From Prevotellaceae bacterium (GTDB taxonomy: Bacteria; Bacteroidota; Bacteroidia; Bacteroidales; Bacteroidaceae): a stretch of DNA of 10,179 nt. The notes under the pieces were generated by a model. The model did not search any database. It saw only the letters and a program-made list of their open reading frames with translations, and had not been told where the DNA came from. Position numbers and translations under genes: made by a program. This document shows, one piece after another, positions 1-6,705 of this stretch. The DNA lies in NCBI GenBank assembly GCA_015257125.1, contig JABZKU010000045.1:1-10179 (forward strand), given 5' to 3'. How positions within the stretch are numbered: the first letter of the stretch is position 1; each line of letters opens with the position of its first letter.

Positions 1-9
1 GCCATTTTA

Positions 10-50
10 CAACAAGCCTCGAGACTCGAAAGAGACTCGGGGCTTTGTTG
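10..50. terminator. Long hairpin with GAAA tetraloop, possible terminator
   Basis: Bases 10-23 pair with 36-50 (14 pairs including one G-U, with one bulged T). After an A-A mismatch (24/35), an inner CTC/GAG stem (25-27 with 32-34) closes on a GAAA tetraloop (28-31). The 3' side runs into TTTGTTGCGTTTGG, which is only moderately T-rich. It could terminate a gene lying left of the window on the plus strand. On the minus strand the stem is followed by TAAAATGG, a poor tail. A structured small RNA or a degenerate repeat unit are alternatives. Confidence 0.45.
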
Positions 51-209
51 CGTTTGGATGGTGGTGAAGGATAGGGAAAGGGAATGAGGAGTGAGAAGGA
101 ATGATGCGTCAGCGGAACGAGCGTACTAACTCGTCTTTTTCTCAGGTTTGCGATTTCTACGGCGTTGTAGAAAAATGCGCATCAAGGGCGAAAGGCTGGA
201 CGAAAAGTG
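51..209. other. Upstream noncoding stretch, no gene seen
   Basis: I see no credible coding region between the hairpin at 10-50 and the promoter at 210. The only local structure is a small stem (117-121 with 130-134, 8-base loop) followed by CTTTTTCTC. It resembles a weak plus-strand terminator, but five base pairs is little evidence. Confidence 0.4.
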
Positions 210-217
210 TAACTTTG
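210..217 (+). promoter_or_regulatory. Bacteroidetes -7 promoter element (TAACTTTG)
   Basis: TAACTTTG matches the TAnnTTTG consensus of the primary sigma factor of Bacteroidetes. It lies inside the 10-mer GTAACTTTGC (209-218), which recurs upstream of the other two transcription units in the window. No clear TTTG -33 box is visible at the expected spacing. Transcription starting near 223 would give a leader of about 20 bases before the ATG at 244. That supports 244, not 314, as the intended start of the protease gene. Confidence 0.6.
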
Positions 218-243
218 CCCCATGAATCCATAATATGTAACCG

Positions 244-336
244 ATGAGCGCTTATTTCTCCTTTTTTCGTCAAGTGTTGTGGCTGACGATGTGGTGCCTT
301 CTTTTCGTTGTGAATGGGGGGCAGGTGGTCGCGCAG
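244..336 (+). other. Signal-peptide coding segment of the frame-broken protease
   Basis: Reading from the ATG at 244 gives a classic Sec signal peptide: a short N-region with an Arg (MSAYFSFFRQ), a hydrophobic core (VLWLTMWCLLFVV) and a small-residue cleavage region ending in VVAQ. In this frame the protein then loses sense and stops at 429. The neighbouring +1 frame carries a protease body with no export signal. The simplest reading is that these 31 codons are the original N-terminus of that protease. The break would lie between about 316 and 349. Skipping one base after codon 334-336 joins VVAQ to PSPLYADQSYLY and gives a protein of about 292 residues. Confidence 0.6.
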
Positions 337-1123
337 TCCGTCTCCCTTATACGCCGATCAGTCGTATCTCTACACGCCTGTGCGCCTGTCGCACGGCGAT
401 CGGGAGCGAACCGTGCGAGCGTTGATTGATACGGGCTGCTCCTTTTGCGTGATTGATTCAACCTTTGCCGTCGATTCGTGCGGCTGGGACAGGGCAGCGC
501 TCGCTCCGCTACACACGCGAGCGGCTTCGGGAGCGCGCGTACCGGTGCACAGCGGGGTGTTGGAGCGTGTGGACTTTTGCGGCACGACTTTTATTGCAGT
601 GAAATGTCTTGTTGTCGACCAGAAGGGGAAATTCTTACACTACGCGCCGAACTTCATTATCGGAGAGAATCTGCTGAGTGCCCAACAGCTCTGCTTTGAT
701 GCACCGAATGGCCGCCTGATGGTGGGTGACGTACCGGGGGAGAACGCGGCGGTGTTGCGTTGGCAGACGCGTGAGAGTCGAGACGGCACGTTCACGAAAG
801 GGATCTTTCTTAAAGGGCGAGTAGGAGGCAAGAAGGTACGTTTCTTCTTGGACTCGGGCAGCCGCTACAACAAAGTGAACGCGGCGCTGCTGCCGGATGC
901 TCCTCGCGAGACGATGGAATTGCCGCAGGCCGACATCAGTCGGCGACTGGAGGTGCTGCGGGTGCCGGTCTGTCGCGCTGTCGAAACGCAGGTGGGCGAC
1001 TACACAACGCGCTTGAACTTCGTTTTGACCGATCGTCCCGATGCGGTGCTGAACTTTGACTTCCTCCGCAATACGGTTTTTGTCTTGGATTACGACCGCC
1101 GAGAAATTCGGATCAAACAATGA
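314..1123 (+). CDS. Retropepsin-like aspartic protease, two-lobed, separated from its signal peptide by a frame break
   Basis: The 269-residue frame has two clan AA aspartic protease lobes in one chain. Lobe 1 has the catalytic triplet D39-T40-G41 in ALIDTGCSFCVID and a following hydrophobic-Gly motif, FIIGENLL (114-121). Lobe 2 has D180-S181-G182 in FFLDSGSRYNKVN and the motif VLNFDFLRN (245-253), where Asn replaces the usual Gly. Both aspartates are present, so a self-contained pseudo-dimeric enzyme is plausible. Bacterial proteins of this kind are usually secreted or lipoproteins. Here the ATG at 314 directly follows an in-frame TGA (311-313), has no leader of its own, and begins with an unlikely MGGRWSRSPSP. 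The true N-terminus is probably the signal peptide read from 244 in the other frame. The cause could be a frameshift mutation, a sequencing error near the six-G run (316-321), or recoding. Substrate unknown. It forms a single-gene unit between its own promoter and terminator. Confidence 0.75.
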   Translation: MGGRWSRSPSPLYADQSYLYTPVRLSHGDRERTVRALIDTGCSFCVIDSTFAVDSCGWDRAALAPLHTRAASGARVPVHSGVLERVDFCGTTFIAVKCLVVDQKGKFLHYAPNFIIGENLLSAQQLCFDAPNGRLMVGDVPGENAAVLRWQTRESRDGTFTKGIFLKGRVGGKKVRFFLDSGSRYNKVNAALLPDAPRETMELPQADISRRLEVLRVPVCRAVETQVGDYTTRLNFVLTDRPDAVLNFDFLRNTVFVLDYDRREIRIKQ

Positions 1124-1150
1124 GAGGTTCCCCGTGGGGAACCTCCTTTT
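1124..1150 (+). terminator. Intrinsic terminator after the protease gene
   Basis: A perfect 9-bp stem (GAGGTTCCC at 1124-1132 with GGGAACCTC at 1137-1145) closes a CGTG loop and is followed by CTTTTG. It begins at the base after the TGA stop codon, so it ends the protease transcript immediately. Confidence 0.85.
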
Positions 1151-1311
1151 GTTGTGGCAGGTGCTTGTGGCCACTTGCGCAAGGTGAGATTGCAACGCAG
1201 GCGAGCCAACTTGATTTGTTCGTCTACAATTTGCATTTGCTGTGCTAACTTTCGGGGAACTTTGTGCTATGGTGTGCTTTGAGATGAGTTCAACGGCACC
1301 TGCCCATGTGA
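1151..1311. other. Structured intergenic stretch between convergent genes
   Basis: No credible coding region is seen. The stretch holds a perfect 10-bp palindrome CTTGCGCAAG (1174-1183). It also has 9-base inverted arms GGCAGGTGC (1156-1164) and GCACCTGCC (1296-1304) about 130 bases apart. At 1246-1253 TAACTTTC is one mismatch from the local -7 element. Together these could mark a small RNA, but no single element is convincing. Confidence 0.3.
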
Positions 1312-1315
1312 CATG

Positions 1316-1353
1316 AAAAAAACGAAGCAACCCCGCGTTGGGGTTGCTTCGTT
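1316..1353 (-). terminator. Intrinsic terminator of mutS2
   Basis: A perfect 14-bp stem pairs AACGAAGCAACCCC (1321-1334) with its complement (1340-1353) around a GCGTT loop. On the minus strand it is followed by a run of seven T (complement of 1316-1322, overlapping the base of the stem). It lies 28 bases past the mutS2 stop. On the plus strand there is no T tail, so it mainly serves mutS2. Confidence 0.88.
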
Positions 1354-1380
1354 GTGTATAAGGAGCATTGGGCGCTGCGT

Positions 1381-3969
1381 TTATTGGATTTCGACGACCG
1401 TGATGCCTGCGCCGCCGAAACGGATGTCTTCGTCGCGGTAGTGCGTCACGCCGCCGACGGTGTCGAGATATTGGCGGATGACGGTGCGCAGGGCGCCGGT
1501 GCCGGTGCCGTGGAGGATGCGCACGCGGTGCTGCTCGAGGAGGATGGCGTCGTCGATGAAATAGTGGACGGCGGAGAGAGCTTCTTCGCCGCGCATGCCG
1601 CGCACGTCGAGTTCGGGGCGGAAGTGGAGTTTCTTCTCATAGACGGCGTCGCGCGTCTCCTTGCTGATGAAGGTCGAGACCTGCGAGGGGGAGATTTTCT
1701 CGGCCGGGCGGTCGGTGACTTCGAGGCGGTTGAGGGGGACGGTGGTGGTCATGACGCCGAAGAGGACGCGAGCGGTTTTGCCTTGGAGGCTCTGCACCAC
1801 GCCGACGGAGGTTTGCCCCTTGATGCGGACGTAGTGACCGACTTGGGGTTTGACGGCTTTGGCGGGAGCGGCGGGTGCGCCCTTGTCGGCGGCGAGGGCA
1901 CCGAGGAGGTTGCCGAGGGCGGGACGGGCGGCGGGGGCGTTCTTCTTGCGCTCCTGGCGGCGACGAATTTGATCCATCTTGCGGGTGATGGCGTCGTCTT
2001 GTGCGCGGTCGGCTTTCTCCTTCATCTCGTCGCGGAAGTCTTGGAGCTCTTGGCGGGCGGCGCGGGTGCGCTCGCGGTCGGCTTGGCTCTCCTTGATGGC
2101 ACGGATGGTGTTTTCGATGGCGGCGTTGGAGGCTTGGAGCAGGCGCTCGGCTTCCTGACGGGCATCGGAGAGGACTTCGCGCTTGCGCTGCGAGAGGGTG
2201 GTGAGTTCCTCCTCGTAGTGCGAGATGGTCTGTTCGAGTTTCTTCTCGCGGTCGTGGATGTTGCGGCGCTTGTTTTCCCAATACATTTTGTCGCGGACAA
2301 TGTCTTGGAGATATTTGTCGCTCATCACATAGTCTTTGCCCACGAGGTCGGAGGCGTAGCGAATGACGTCGTCGGGGATGCCGATTTTGCGGGCGATTTC
2401 GACGGCGAAGGAGCTCCCGGGATTGCCGATCTGGAGCATGAAGAGGGGTTGCATCTTGGAGCGGTCGTAGAGCATGGCGCCATTGGCCACGTTGGGACTG
2501 CTCTCGGCGAAGTGCTTGAGGTTCTGATAGTGGGTGGTGATGATGCCGCAGGCGTTGCGGTCGACGAACTTGCGGAGGATGGCTTCGGCGAGGGCGCCGC
2601 CGATTTGGGGTTCGGTGCCGCTGCCGAATTCGTCGATGAGGAGGAGGCTGCGCGAGGAGCAGTTTTTCATCATCGCCTTCATGTTGAGCAGGTGGGAGGA
2701 GTAGGTCGAAAGGTCGTTCTCAAGACTCTGCTCGTCGCCGATGTCGATGAAAATGTCGTCGAAAATGCCGGCGCAGGAGTTTTCGCGGGCGGGGACGGGG
2801 AGACCGCACTGGAGCATGTATTGGAGCAGGCCGACGGTTTTGAGACAGACGGACTTGCCGCCGGCGTTGGGGCCGGAGATGAGGAGCAGGCGAGCGCGAT
2901 CGCGGAGGGTGACGTCGAGGGGATTCATCTTCTTGCCGTGGCGCTCGAGGCTCTGCTGGAGGAGGGGGTGACGGGCTTCGACCCAATCGATGCGCGGTTC
3001 GGCTTGCAGACGGGGGACGACGCAGGCGAACTGCTCGGAGAAGACGGCGAGGGCGCGGAGGTAGTCGATGTGGGCAAGAAACTGCATCGAGTGGAGAATG
3101 TCCTTGATGTGGGGACGGATCTCGGAGGAGAGGATCTGCAGGATGCGGATGATCTCGCGGCGTTCGGCGGCCTTAAGTTCGCGAATGCGGTTGTTGGCGT
3201 CGACGACGGCGGCGGGTTCGATGAATACGGTTTTGCCGGTGGCGCTCTCATCGTGGATGATGCCTTTGATCTTGCGCTTGAGGGCGGGAGCGACGGGAAT
3301 TACGAGGCGGCCGTCGCGGAGGGTGGGAGAGACGTCGCGATCGATGTAGCCATCGGCCTGCGCTTGGTTGATGATGGAGCGAAGGGAGTGGCTGATGCCG
3401 CGCGAGGTGACCTCGATGGTGTGGCGAATGTTGAGGAGCTCGGGGGTGGCGGTGTCCTTGATTTTGCCGTACTTGTTGAGGACGCGATCGATGCGGGCAA
3501 TGAGCTGGGGAAAGCAGCCGACGCCGTCGGTCATGCGGGTGAGCGCAGGATAGAGGGGCGTGGTGCCGGTCTCGGAGGGGGATGCCTCGGCGGTTTCGGC
3601 ATCGAGGGCTTCGCCTTCGTCTTCGTCGCGGGCGGCACGGAGGAAGCGCACGAGGCTCACCACGGTTTGGAGCGAGCGTTTGAGGTCGAAGAGATCGAGC
3701 TCTTCGAGATAGGTGCGTTCGGGGCGAATGCGCATGAGGGGTTGGCGCACGTCGTAGAAGTTTTCTTCGTAGACGTCTTCTTCGGTGGCCATGAAGCGGG
3801 CGAACTCCTGCGCTTGGGCGAGGGATTCGCGCACGGTGTCGAAGTCCGTGGAGAAGGTGACGTGGTGGTCGACCCACTCGGTGCCGAGACTCGACATGCA
3901 GCGCCCTTTGAGGAGGGTGCGCACCTCGGAGAAACCGATTTTGCGTTCGAAATTATCGGGATAGATCAT
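1381..3969 (-). CDS. mutS2: Endonuclease MutS2 / ribosome-collision ATPase
   Basis: The 862-residue protein has the full MutS2 architecture, without the mismatch-recognition domains of MutS. MutS core and clamp helices cover about 1-350. The ABC-type ATPase has Walker A GPNAGGKS (366-373), the conserved STYSSHL segment (421-427), Walker B LLLIDEFGSG (442-451) and an H-loop TTH (478-480). A long charged coiled coil (about 555-675) is followed by an Ala/Pro-rich linker (678-707), a KOW-like barrel (about 709-750) and a C-terminal Smr domain with LDVRG (787-791) and HGTGTG (820-825). Known members bind branched DNA or split collided ribosomes for rescue. Which role applies here cannot be told from sequence. 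An acidic low-complexity insert (113-137) sits in the clamp region. It has its own promoter (-7 at 3992-3999) and terminator and is divergent from the glycan operon, so it is probably not functionally linked to it. Confidence 0.96.
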   Translation of the reverse strand: MIYPDNFERKIGFSEVRTLLKGRCMSSLGTEWVDHHVTFSTDFDTVRESLAQAQEFARFMATEEDVYEENFYDVRQPLMRIRPERTYLEELDLFDLKRSLQTVVSLVRFLRAARDEDEGEALDAETAEASPSETGTTPLYPALTRMTDGVGCFPQLIARIDRVLNKYGKIKDTATPELLNIRHTIEVTSRGISHSLRSIINQAQADGYIDRDVSPTLRDGRLVIPVAPALKRKIKGIIHDESATGKTVFIEPAAVVDANNRIRELKAAERREIIRILQILSSEIRPHIKDILHSMQFLAHIDYLRALAVFSEQFACVVPRLQAEPRIDWVEARHPLLQQSLERHGKKMNPLDVTLRDRARLLLISGPNAGGKSVCLKTVGLLQYMLQCGLPVPARENSCAGIFDDIFIDIGDEQSLENDLSTYSSHLLNMKAMMKNCSSRSLLLIDEFGSGTEPQIGGALAEAILRKFVDRNACGIITTHYQNLKHFAESSPNVANGAMLYDRSKMQPLFMLQIGNPGSSFAVEIARKIGIPDDVIRYASDLVGKDYVMSDKYLQDIVRDKMYWENKRRNIHDREKKLEQTISHYEEELTTLSQRKREVLSDARQEAERLLQASNAAIENTIRAIKESQADRERTRAARQELQDFRDEMKEKADRAQDDAITRKMDQIRRRQERKKNAPAARPALGNLLGALAADKGAPAAPAKAVKPQVGHYVRIKGQTSVGVVQSLQGKTARVLFGVMTTTVPLNRLEVTDRPAEKISPSQVSTFISKETRDAVYEKKLHFRPELDVRGMRGEEALSAVHYFIDDAILLEQHRVRILHGTGTGALRTVIRQYLDTVGGVTHYRDEDIRFGGAGITVVEIQ

Positions 3970-3991
3970 AAGAGGCTGTTTTTATTTGCTG

Positions 3992-3999
3992 CAAAGTTA
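3992..3999 (-). promoter_or_regulatory. -7 promoter element of mutS2 (TAACTTTG on minus strand)
   Basis: On the minus strand this reads TAACTTTG within GTAACTTTGC, identical to the elements at 209-218 and 4106-4115. It lies 22 bases upstream of the mutS2 ATG, so the leader is short. The expected -33 position falls at about 4019-4024, where the minus strand reads GTTTCCC, a weak match. A small hairpin, ACGCC-TTT-GGCGT (4023-4035), overlaps this point and could be an operator or chance. Confidence 0.65.
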
Positions 4000-4106
4000 C
4001 GGAATAATCTGCGCATAGGGAAACGCCTTTGGCGTCGCGCGGTATATCGTGTATGCGAGCGCGGTGAAATTGCGCGGGAGTAAGGCGGAGGTTCGCGAGT
4101 TTTTTG

Positions 4107-4114
4107 TAACTTTG
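4107..4114 (+). promoter_or_regulatory. -7 promoter element of the glycan operon (TAACTTTG)
   Basis: TAACTTTG matches the Bacteroidetes consensus and sits in the shared 10-mer GTAACTTTGC (4106-4115). Transcription from about 4121 would give a leader of about 110 bases before the flippase ATG at 4232. This decides the start of the flippase, because the upstream in-frame ATG at 4049 precedes the promoter. No strong TTTG -33 box is visible. It is the only clear promoter before the six-gene run. Confidence 0.62.
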
Positions 4115-4120
4115 CAAAAC

Positions 4121-4231
4121 AACGTCTTCCCCTCGGTGCACCCGCCCACCCGGTCGGTGCACAATCGGCGCTGCGATGCCGGGGACAGGGAAGAAGTGGG
4201 CGACGCCATCGCGCGGCGCGAAATCAAAAAT
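4121..4231 (+). promoter_or_regulatory. Leader of the glycan operon with repeated 9-mer
   Basis: The leader of about 110 bases holds two exact copies of TCGGTGCAC (4133-4141 and 4154-4162), 21 bases apart start to start, each containing the palindrome GTGCAC. TCTTCCC (4125-4131) can pair with GGGAAGA (4188-4194) to enclose them. The 21-base period equals two helical turns, as for a dimeric DNA-binding regulator. An RNA structure is the alternative. No coding sequence or recognisable UpxY-type antiterminator gene is present. Confidence 0.3.
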
Positions 4232-5683
4232 ATGACACAACCTACGCTCAAAGAAAAAACTGCGCGCGGACTGCTTTGGGGTACCCTGAGCAACGGTGCA
4301 CAACAGGTGCTGACTTTGGTGTTCGGCATCTGGTTGGCGCGTATGCTCACGCCGGACGACTACGGCATGGTGGGGCAGTTGGCAATCTTTTCACTCATTG
4401 CCGCCACAATTCAGGAAAGCGGTTTCACGGCGGCGCTGACGAATCGCCCGATGGTGGAGCACCGCGACTACAATGCGGTGTTTTGGTTTTGCCTGCCGCT
4501 GAGTGTGACGCTCTACGCCTTGCTTTTTGCGGCGGCGCCCTTGATTGCCGCGTTTTTCAAAAACGAGGAAATCACTGCGCTGGCGCGCTATCTCTTTCTC
4601 TCGTTCATCATTTCGGGACTGGGTATCGTGCCGAGTGCGCGCTTATTCAAATCGATGCGGGTGCGCGAGCGTACGCTCTCGAACCTCACGGCGCTGGTGG
4701 TTTCGGGCGTGGCGGGCATCGTGTTGGCCTACCGGGGTTTTGCTTATTGGGGATTGGCGACACAAACGCTGGTGTATGTGACCGTGAACACGGCGATGTA
4801 TTGGCTTTTCGCAGGCTGGCATCCCACACTGGAGTGGGATTTCAAACCGGTGCGCGAAATGGTAGGGTTCAGCAGTTGGCTCTTGCTGACCAACCTGCTC
4901 AACCACGTGAACAACAACTTCTTTTCCCTCATTCTCGGCCGTTTTTTCGACGCGCGGATGGTGGGCAACTATACCCAAGCGAACAAGTGGAACTTCATGG
5001 GGCACTCGGTGGTGACAGGCCTGGTGAACGGCGTGGTGCAACCGATCTTTGTCGCCACGGCCGACGACGTGGAACGACAAGCGCGCGTGTTTCGCAAAAT
5101 GCTGCGCTTCACCTGCTTTGTAGCCTTCCCCGTGATGTTCGGTATCTCGATTGTGGGGCGCGAACTGATCGTGATTGCGCTTGGCCGGAAGTGGTTGGAG
5201 TCGGCAGACATGCTGATGATGCTCTGCGTGAGCGGCGCTTTTCTGCCTGTAGTTTCGCTCTATACGCAATATCTCCTCTCTCGCGGTCGCTCGGTGGTGT
5301 ACCTGCTCGGGCTGGCGGCGATGGTCGCGGTGCAACTGGCCGTTGCGCTGGTCATGTACCCCTACGGTGTGACGGCGATGCTCGTGCCCTATGTGGGCAT
5401 CAATGTACTGTGGGTAGCGGTGTGGCACGTTTTGGTGCAACGCCTCCTGCCCGTGAAAGCGCTTGAGGCGGCGGCCGATGTGCTGCCCTACTTGGCGACG
5501 GCCGTCGGCGTGATGGGGTTCACCTATCGGAGTGTGGAACAATGGCAGCTCTTGCCCGTGTGGGCACTGGCGGCGAAGGTCGCCATGGGTGCGACGCTCT
5601 ATCCGGCGGTGCTGTGGTGCTGCGGATCGGAGATGCTGCGAGAGAGTGCGGCCTATCTGTTCAAAAAGAAAAAAAGACCTTGA
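4232..5683 (+). CDS. Wzx/PST-type polysaccharide flippase (MOP superfamily)
   Basis: The 483-residue protein has many hydrophobic helices along its length, as expected of the 12-14 spans of this superfamily. Its N-terminus, KEKTARGLLWGTLSNGAQQV followed by LARMLTPDDYG (36-45), is the hallmark of the lipopolysaccharide O-unit exporter (WzxC/TuaB-like) branch. It ends in a basic tail, FKKKKRP. Such proteins move undecaprenyl-diphosphate-linked oligosaccharides from the cytoplasmic to the periplasmic face of the inner membrane. The start at 4232 fits the family N-terminus and lies downstream of the promoter at 4107. It is the first gene of the operon. The next gene starts 2 bases after its stop, which suggests translational coupling. 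Its position next to glycosyltransferases supports glycan export over drug efflux. Confidence 0.9.
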   Translation: MTQPTLKEKTARGLLWGTLSNGAQQVLTLVFGIWLARMLTPDDYGMVGQLAIFSLIAATIQESGFTAALTNRPMVEHRDYNAVFWFCLPLSVTLYALLFAAAPLIAAFFKNEEITALARYLFLSFIISGLGIVPSARLFKSMRVRERTLSNLTALVVSGVAGIVLAYRGFAYWGLATQTLVYVTVNTAMYWLFAGWHPTLEWDFKPVREMVGFSSWLLLTNLLNHVNNNFFSLILGRFFDARMVGNYTQANKWNFMGHSVVTGLVNGVVQPIFVATADDVERQARVFRKMLRFTCFVAFPVMFGISIVGRELIVIALGRKWLESADMLMMLCVSGAFLPVVSLYTQYLLSRGRSVVYLLGLAAMVAVQLAVALVMYPYGVTAMLVPYVGINVLWVAVWHVLVQRLLPVKALEAAADVLPYLATAVGVMGFTYRSVEQWQLLPVWALAAKVAMGATLYPAVLWCCGSEMLRESAAYLFKKKKRP

Positions 5684-5685
5684 CC

Positions 5686-6660
5686 ATGACGACGATTCCT
5701 TTGTTTTTCACCTTCGACGAGCATTATGTCGTGCCGGCGCTGGTGGCGTTTCACTCGTTGTTGACGAACGCCGATCGGCAGTACCGCTACCGCTTGCATG
5801 TGTTGCACCCCGGCATTTCGGAAGGCGCACGTTTGCGTATAGCGGCGGTGGTGGCGCATTTCGAAAATGCCGAAGTGCTGTTTCACGACACGTCGAGTTA
5901 TGAAGCGGAATTGGAGTCGTGTGCAGGGAAATCGCATTTTTCGAAAGAGATCTATTTCAAGCTCTGCGCGCCGACGCTGTTTCCGGAATATGATCGGATC
6001 TTGTGTTCGGACGTCGATGTGGTGTTCACGGGCGATGTCTCGTCGGCCTACTTCGCGCACCCCGATGAGGATTTCTACTACGCCGGCGTCGACACGATTC
6101 TCCCCACCGATCGCCTGCCGCTCTATGCCTCGTTTGACGAGGAGGAACAACACTGGTTGGCGCGTGAGATCTGTGCGAACTTCTTGTTGCTGAACCTCAC
6201 GACGTTGCGGCGCGACGACATGCAGCGGCGCATGACCGACTACTACAAGGCAAACTATGCGCGATTGCCCTTTCCCGAGCAGGACTGCATGGCGATTTGC
6301 GCCCACGGAAAAGTGCGTCCGTTGAGCATGCGCTTCGGCGTGAGCAATGTCTATTATCGTGTGGACGCGGAAACAACACCATTTTATGCGCATTGTCTGT
6401 GTTTGCCCACCGATGAGAAAGAACGGCGCGCGATGTTCAAAGCGGCACTGGCCGAACCGATACAACTGCACTACATCGGTGCGGAAAAACCGTGGAACAG
6501 CTGCGGAGTGCCGAAGCAGGGCGTGTGGATGCGCACGCTGTGGGAGTCGGGACAGACGGCTTACTATATAAAATGTCTGCCGAGTATCCTGCGACAGAAG
6601 TTCGGGCGCTACAGTTTGCGCCGCTTTCTCGGCAAACTCGCGAAGAAAATCAAGCAATGA
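5686..6660 (+). CDS. Glycosyltransferase family 8 protein
   Basis: The 324-residue protein shows the GT8 landmarks in order. FFTFDEHYVVPALVAFHSLL (7-26) is the N-terminal nucleotide-binding strand. The metal-binding DVD (109-111) lies in YDRILCSDVDVVF. NFLLLN is at 165-170, PEQDCMA at 197-203, and the C-terminal signature HYIGAEKPW at 262-270. GT8 enzymes are retaining and usually transfer glucose or galactose from UDP-sugars to the LPS core or similar acceptors. The donor here cannot be fixed. The tail (about 308-324) is strongly basic, as in enzymes that sit on the inner face of the membrane. The ATG at 5686 is chosen because the family motif begins at once and the upstream extension only overlaps the flippase in another frame. 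It would add the first or an early sugar of the glycan. Confidence 0.92.
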   Translation: MTTIPLFFTFDEHYVVPALVAFHSLLTNADRQYRYRLHVLHPGISEGARLRIAAVVAHFENAEVLFHDTSSYEAELESCAGKSHFSKEIYFKLCAPTLFPEYDRILCSDVDVVFTGDVSSAYFAHPDEDFYYAGVDTILPTDRLPLYASFDEEEQHWLAREICANFLLLNLTTLRRDDMQRRMTDYYKANYARLPFPEQDCMAICAHGKVRPLSMRFGVSNVYYRVDAETTPFYAHCLCLPTDEKERRAMFKAALAEPIQLHYIGAEKPWNSCGVPKQGVWMRTLWESGQTAYYIKCLPSILRQKFGRYSLRRFLGKLAKKIKQ

Positions 6661-6670
6661 TAATCGGTGC

Positions 6671-6690
6671 GGCGCACCTTGGCGTGCGCC
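6671..6690 (+). other. Hairpin between the GT8 and cytidylyltransferase genes
   Basis: GGCGCAC (6671-6677) pairs perfectly with GTGCGCC (6684-6690) around a CTTGGC loop, in the 45-base gap before the ATG at 6706. There is no T tract, so it is not a terminator. It could slow decay of the downstream message or modulate translation. It is the only gap in the first four genes longer than a few bases. Confidence 0.45.
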
Positions 6691-6705
6691 ACAAAGCAAT
6701 GAACG

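Noticed and set aside
316..321. Six-G run as a phase-variation switch for the protease
   Set aside because: Six G is short for slippage, and a shift there would remove the VVAQ cleavage region. It is kept only as one possible cause of the frame break.
635..1330. 231-codon minus-strand frame over the protease 3' half
   Set aside because: It would have to read through two strong hairpins, overlaps a recognised protease antisense, and has no family resemblance.
1354..4083. 909-codon open frame on the plus strand opposite mutS2
   Set aside because: It lies almost exactly antisense to mutS2, which has all family motifs. Its translation is low-complexity (Gly, Ala, Val, Asp, Glu rich) and is the expected by-product of G+C-rich codon bias.
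4049..4231. N-terminal extension of the flippase from the ATG at 4049
   Set aside because: The extension precedes and spans the -7 element at 4107-4114 and its residues do not resemble any flippase N-terminus. The ATG at 4232 gives the family start.
4276..5466. 396-codon plus-strand frame inside the flippase gene
   Set aside because: It is out of frame with the flippase, whose membrane helices and family N-terminus are clear. The alternative protein is rich in Arg, Gly and Ala, with no domain.
5542..5685. N-terminal extension of the GT8 protein from the ATG at 5542
   Set aside because: It only overlaps the end of the flippase gene in another frame. The GT8 nucleotide-binding strand starts right after the ATG at 5686.
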